In this document: positions 16,404-16,945 of the stretch, piece after piece
How the letters are laid out: the number at the start of each line of letters is the position of its first letter
How positions within the stretch are numbered: position 1 is the first letter of the stretch
DNA from: Bacteroidota bacterium
GTDB lineage: Bacteria; Bacteroidota; Bacteroidia; Flavobacteriales; Flavobacteriaceae
DNA length: 16,945 nucleotides
NCBI GenBank assembly: GCA_947483095.1
Contig: CANKLD010000021.1
Span: 1 to 16,945, forward strand
Direction: 5' to 3'
Notes under the pieces: model-generated
What the model saw: only the letters and a program-made list of their open reading frames with translations
What the model was told of the DNA's origin: nothing
Databases searched by the model: none
Translations under genes and position numbers: made by a program

Positions 16404-16945
16404 TTGGCTAACATTTTATAAGCTTCATCGATATACATAAAAAAGTCTTCGCTGTGTGGCGAATTTTTAGATTTCCGCACTCTATTTCCTAATCGAACTA
16501 GGATTAATTCGTCTTCAGGAATTACAATTACGTATTGTCCTAAATGACCACGCATATAAAATATTTTCTTCCCTTTATAGTCACTCAACCACCAAGCATA
16601 ACCGTATTCTGGAGATTCTTTGAATCTTGGAGTGATTGATTTGGCAACAAAAGTGCTATCTAATAGTTGCTTGCCGTTCCATTTTCCGTGTTGTTTGTAT
16701 AATTTCCCAAATCGGGCAAAGTCTCTTGCATTACTTGCTACACAGCAAAACGCTTTTACAATTCCGCCTTTTTTATCGGTTTGCCAAAGCGCATCGTTTT
16801 CAGCCCCCATCGGTTGCCAGAAGTTTTCGGAAACATATTTTGCTAATTTTTCACCCGTCGCTTTTTCAATTACCATGGCTAATAACTGGGTGTTACCACT
16901 CAGGTATTTGTATTTTTTTCCTGGTTCATCCACGCCTTTTAATTC
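16400..16945 (-). CDS. Beta-lactamase-fold serine hydrolase, C-terminal part (5' end outside window)
   Basis: The last 181 residues of a class C beta-lactamase/DD-peptidase-like hydrolase. The frame stays open to the window edge (…ELKGVDEPGK), so the GTG at 16933 is internal. The N-terminal SxxK nucleophile motif is outside the window. The second motif region is visible as YKYLSGNTQLLA, matching the YxSGNTQ pattern of 6-aminohexanoate-dimer hydrolase-like (NylB-type) members. Further family features are SNARDFARFGKLY, the GYAWWLSDY strand and the RGHLGQYVIVIPE stretch, where HxG replaces the KTG triad of true beta-lactamases. It is probably an esterase, amidase or peptidase rather than an antibiotic-resistance enzyme. 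It is translationally coupled to the exonuclease gene. Confidence 0.9.
   Translation of the reverse strand, partial: ELKGVDEPGKKYKYLSGNTQLLAMVIEKATGEKLAKYVSENFWQPMGAENDALWQTDKKGGIVKAFCCVASNARDFARFGKLYKQHGKWNGKQLLDSTFVAKSITPRFKESPEYGYAWWLSDYKGKKIFYMRGHLGQYVIVIPEDELILVRLGNRVRKSKNSPHSEDFFMYIDEAYKMLAK

Overview
The window is AT-rich chromosomal DNA from a member of the Bacteroidota, most likely Flavobacterium or a close relative. Four things point there: Bacteroidota-type promoter boxes (TAnnTTTG), few Shine-Dalgarno sequences, a flavobacterial set of core genes, and short AATT(C/T)GTG repeats between genes. It contains 12 protein genes that look functional (uvrC and the serine hydrolase are cut by the window edges), remnants of three catabolic genes, no tRNA or rRNA, and no insertion sequence.

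Left part (1-4673): the 3' end of uvrC, then in the same operon a patatin-type phospholipase fused to an outer-membrane barrel, then an APC-family amino acid permease with its own promoter and a very strong terminator.

Middle part (4674-7773): this is the most informative region. Between the permease and the next intact gene lies a fused relic, the first ~37 codons of homogentisate 1,2-dioxygenase (hmgA, start codon lost, frameshifted) joined to the last ~75 codons of 4-hydroxyphenylpyruvate dioxygenase (hppD, with a nonsense codon). Further on, between an intact DUF3108 gene and an intact M23 peptidase lipoprotein gene, is an internally deleted, frameshifted relic of tryptophan 2,3-dioxygenase. 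This lineage has therefore lost the tyrosine and tryptophan ring-cleavage genes by separate deletions while keeping the neighbouring genes. Between the relics sits a strong candidate for a ~110-nt small RNA: promoter, two hairpins and an intrinsic terminator.

The 476-bp gap at 7774-8249 holds a composite tandem array. It has ten copies of a 15-bp unit interspersed with four copies of a ~60-bp module, three of which can fold into a hairpin. Phosphoglucose isomerase (pgi) follows, then a TonB-dependent receptor with a terminator, a four-helix membrane protein and an RlpA-like double-psi beta-barrel protein.

Right part (13683-16945, all minus strand): a CYTH-domain triphosphatase preceded 1 bp away by a SpmA/SpmB-like (nucleoside-recognition) membrane protein, and a DEDDy 3'-5' exonuclease coupled by an ATGA overlap to a beta-lactamase-fold serine hydrolase that runs off the window. 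A second AATTTGTG-type repeat lies between these two pairs.

I found no obvious new defence or mobile system. The novelty lies in the gene relics, the candidate small RNA and the composite repeat.
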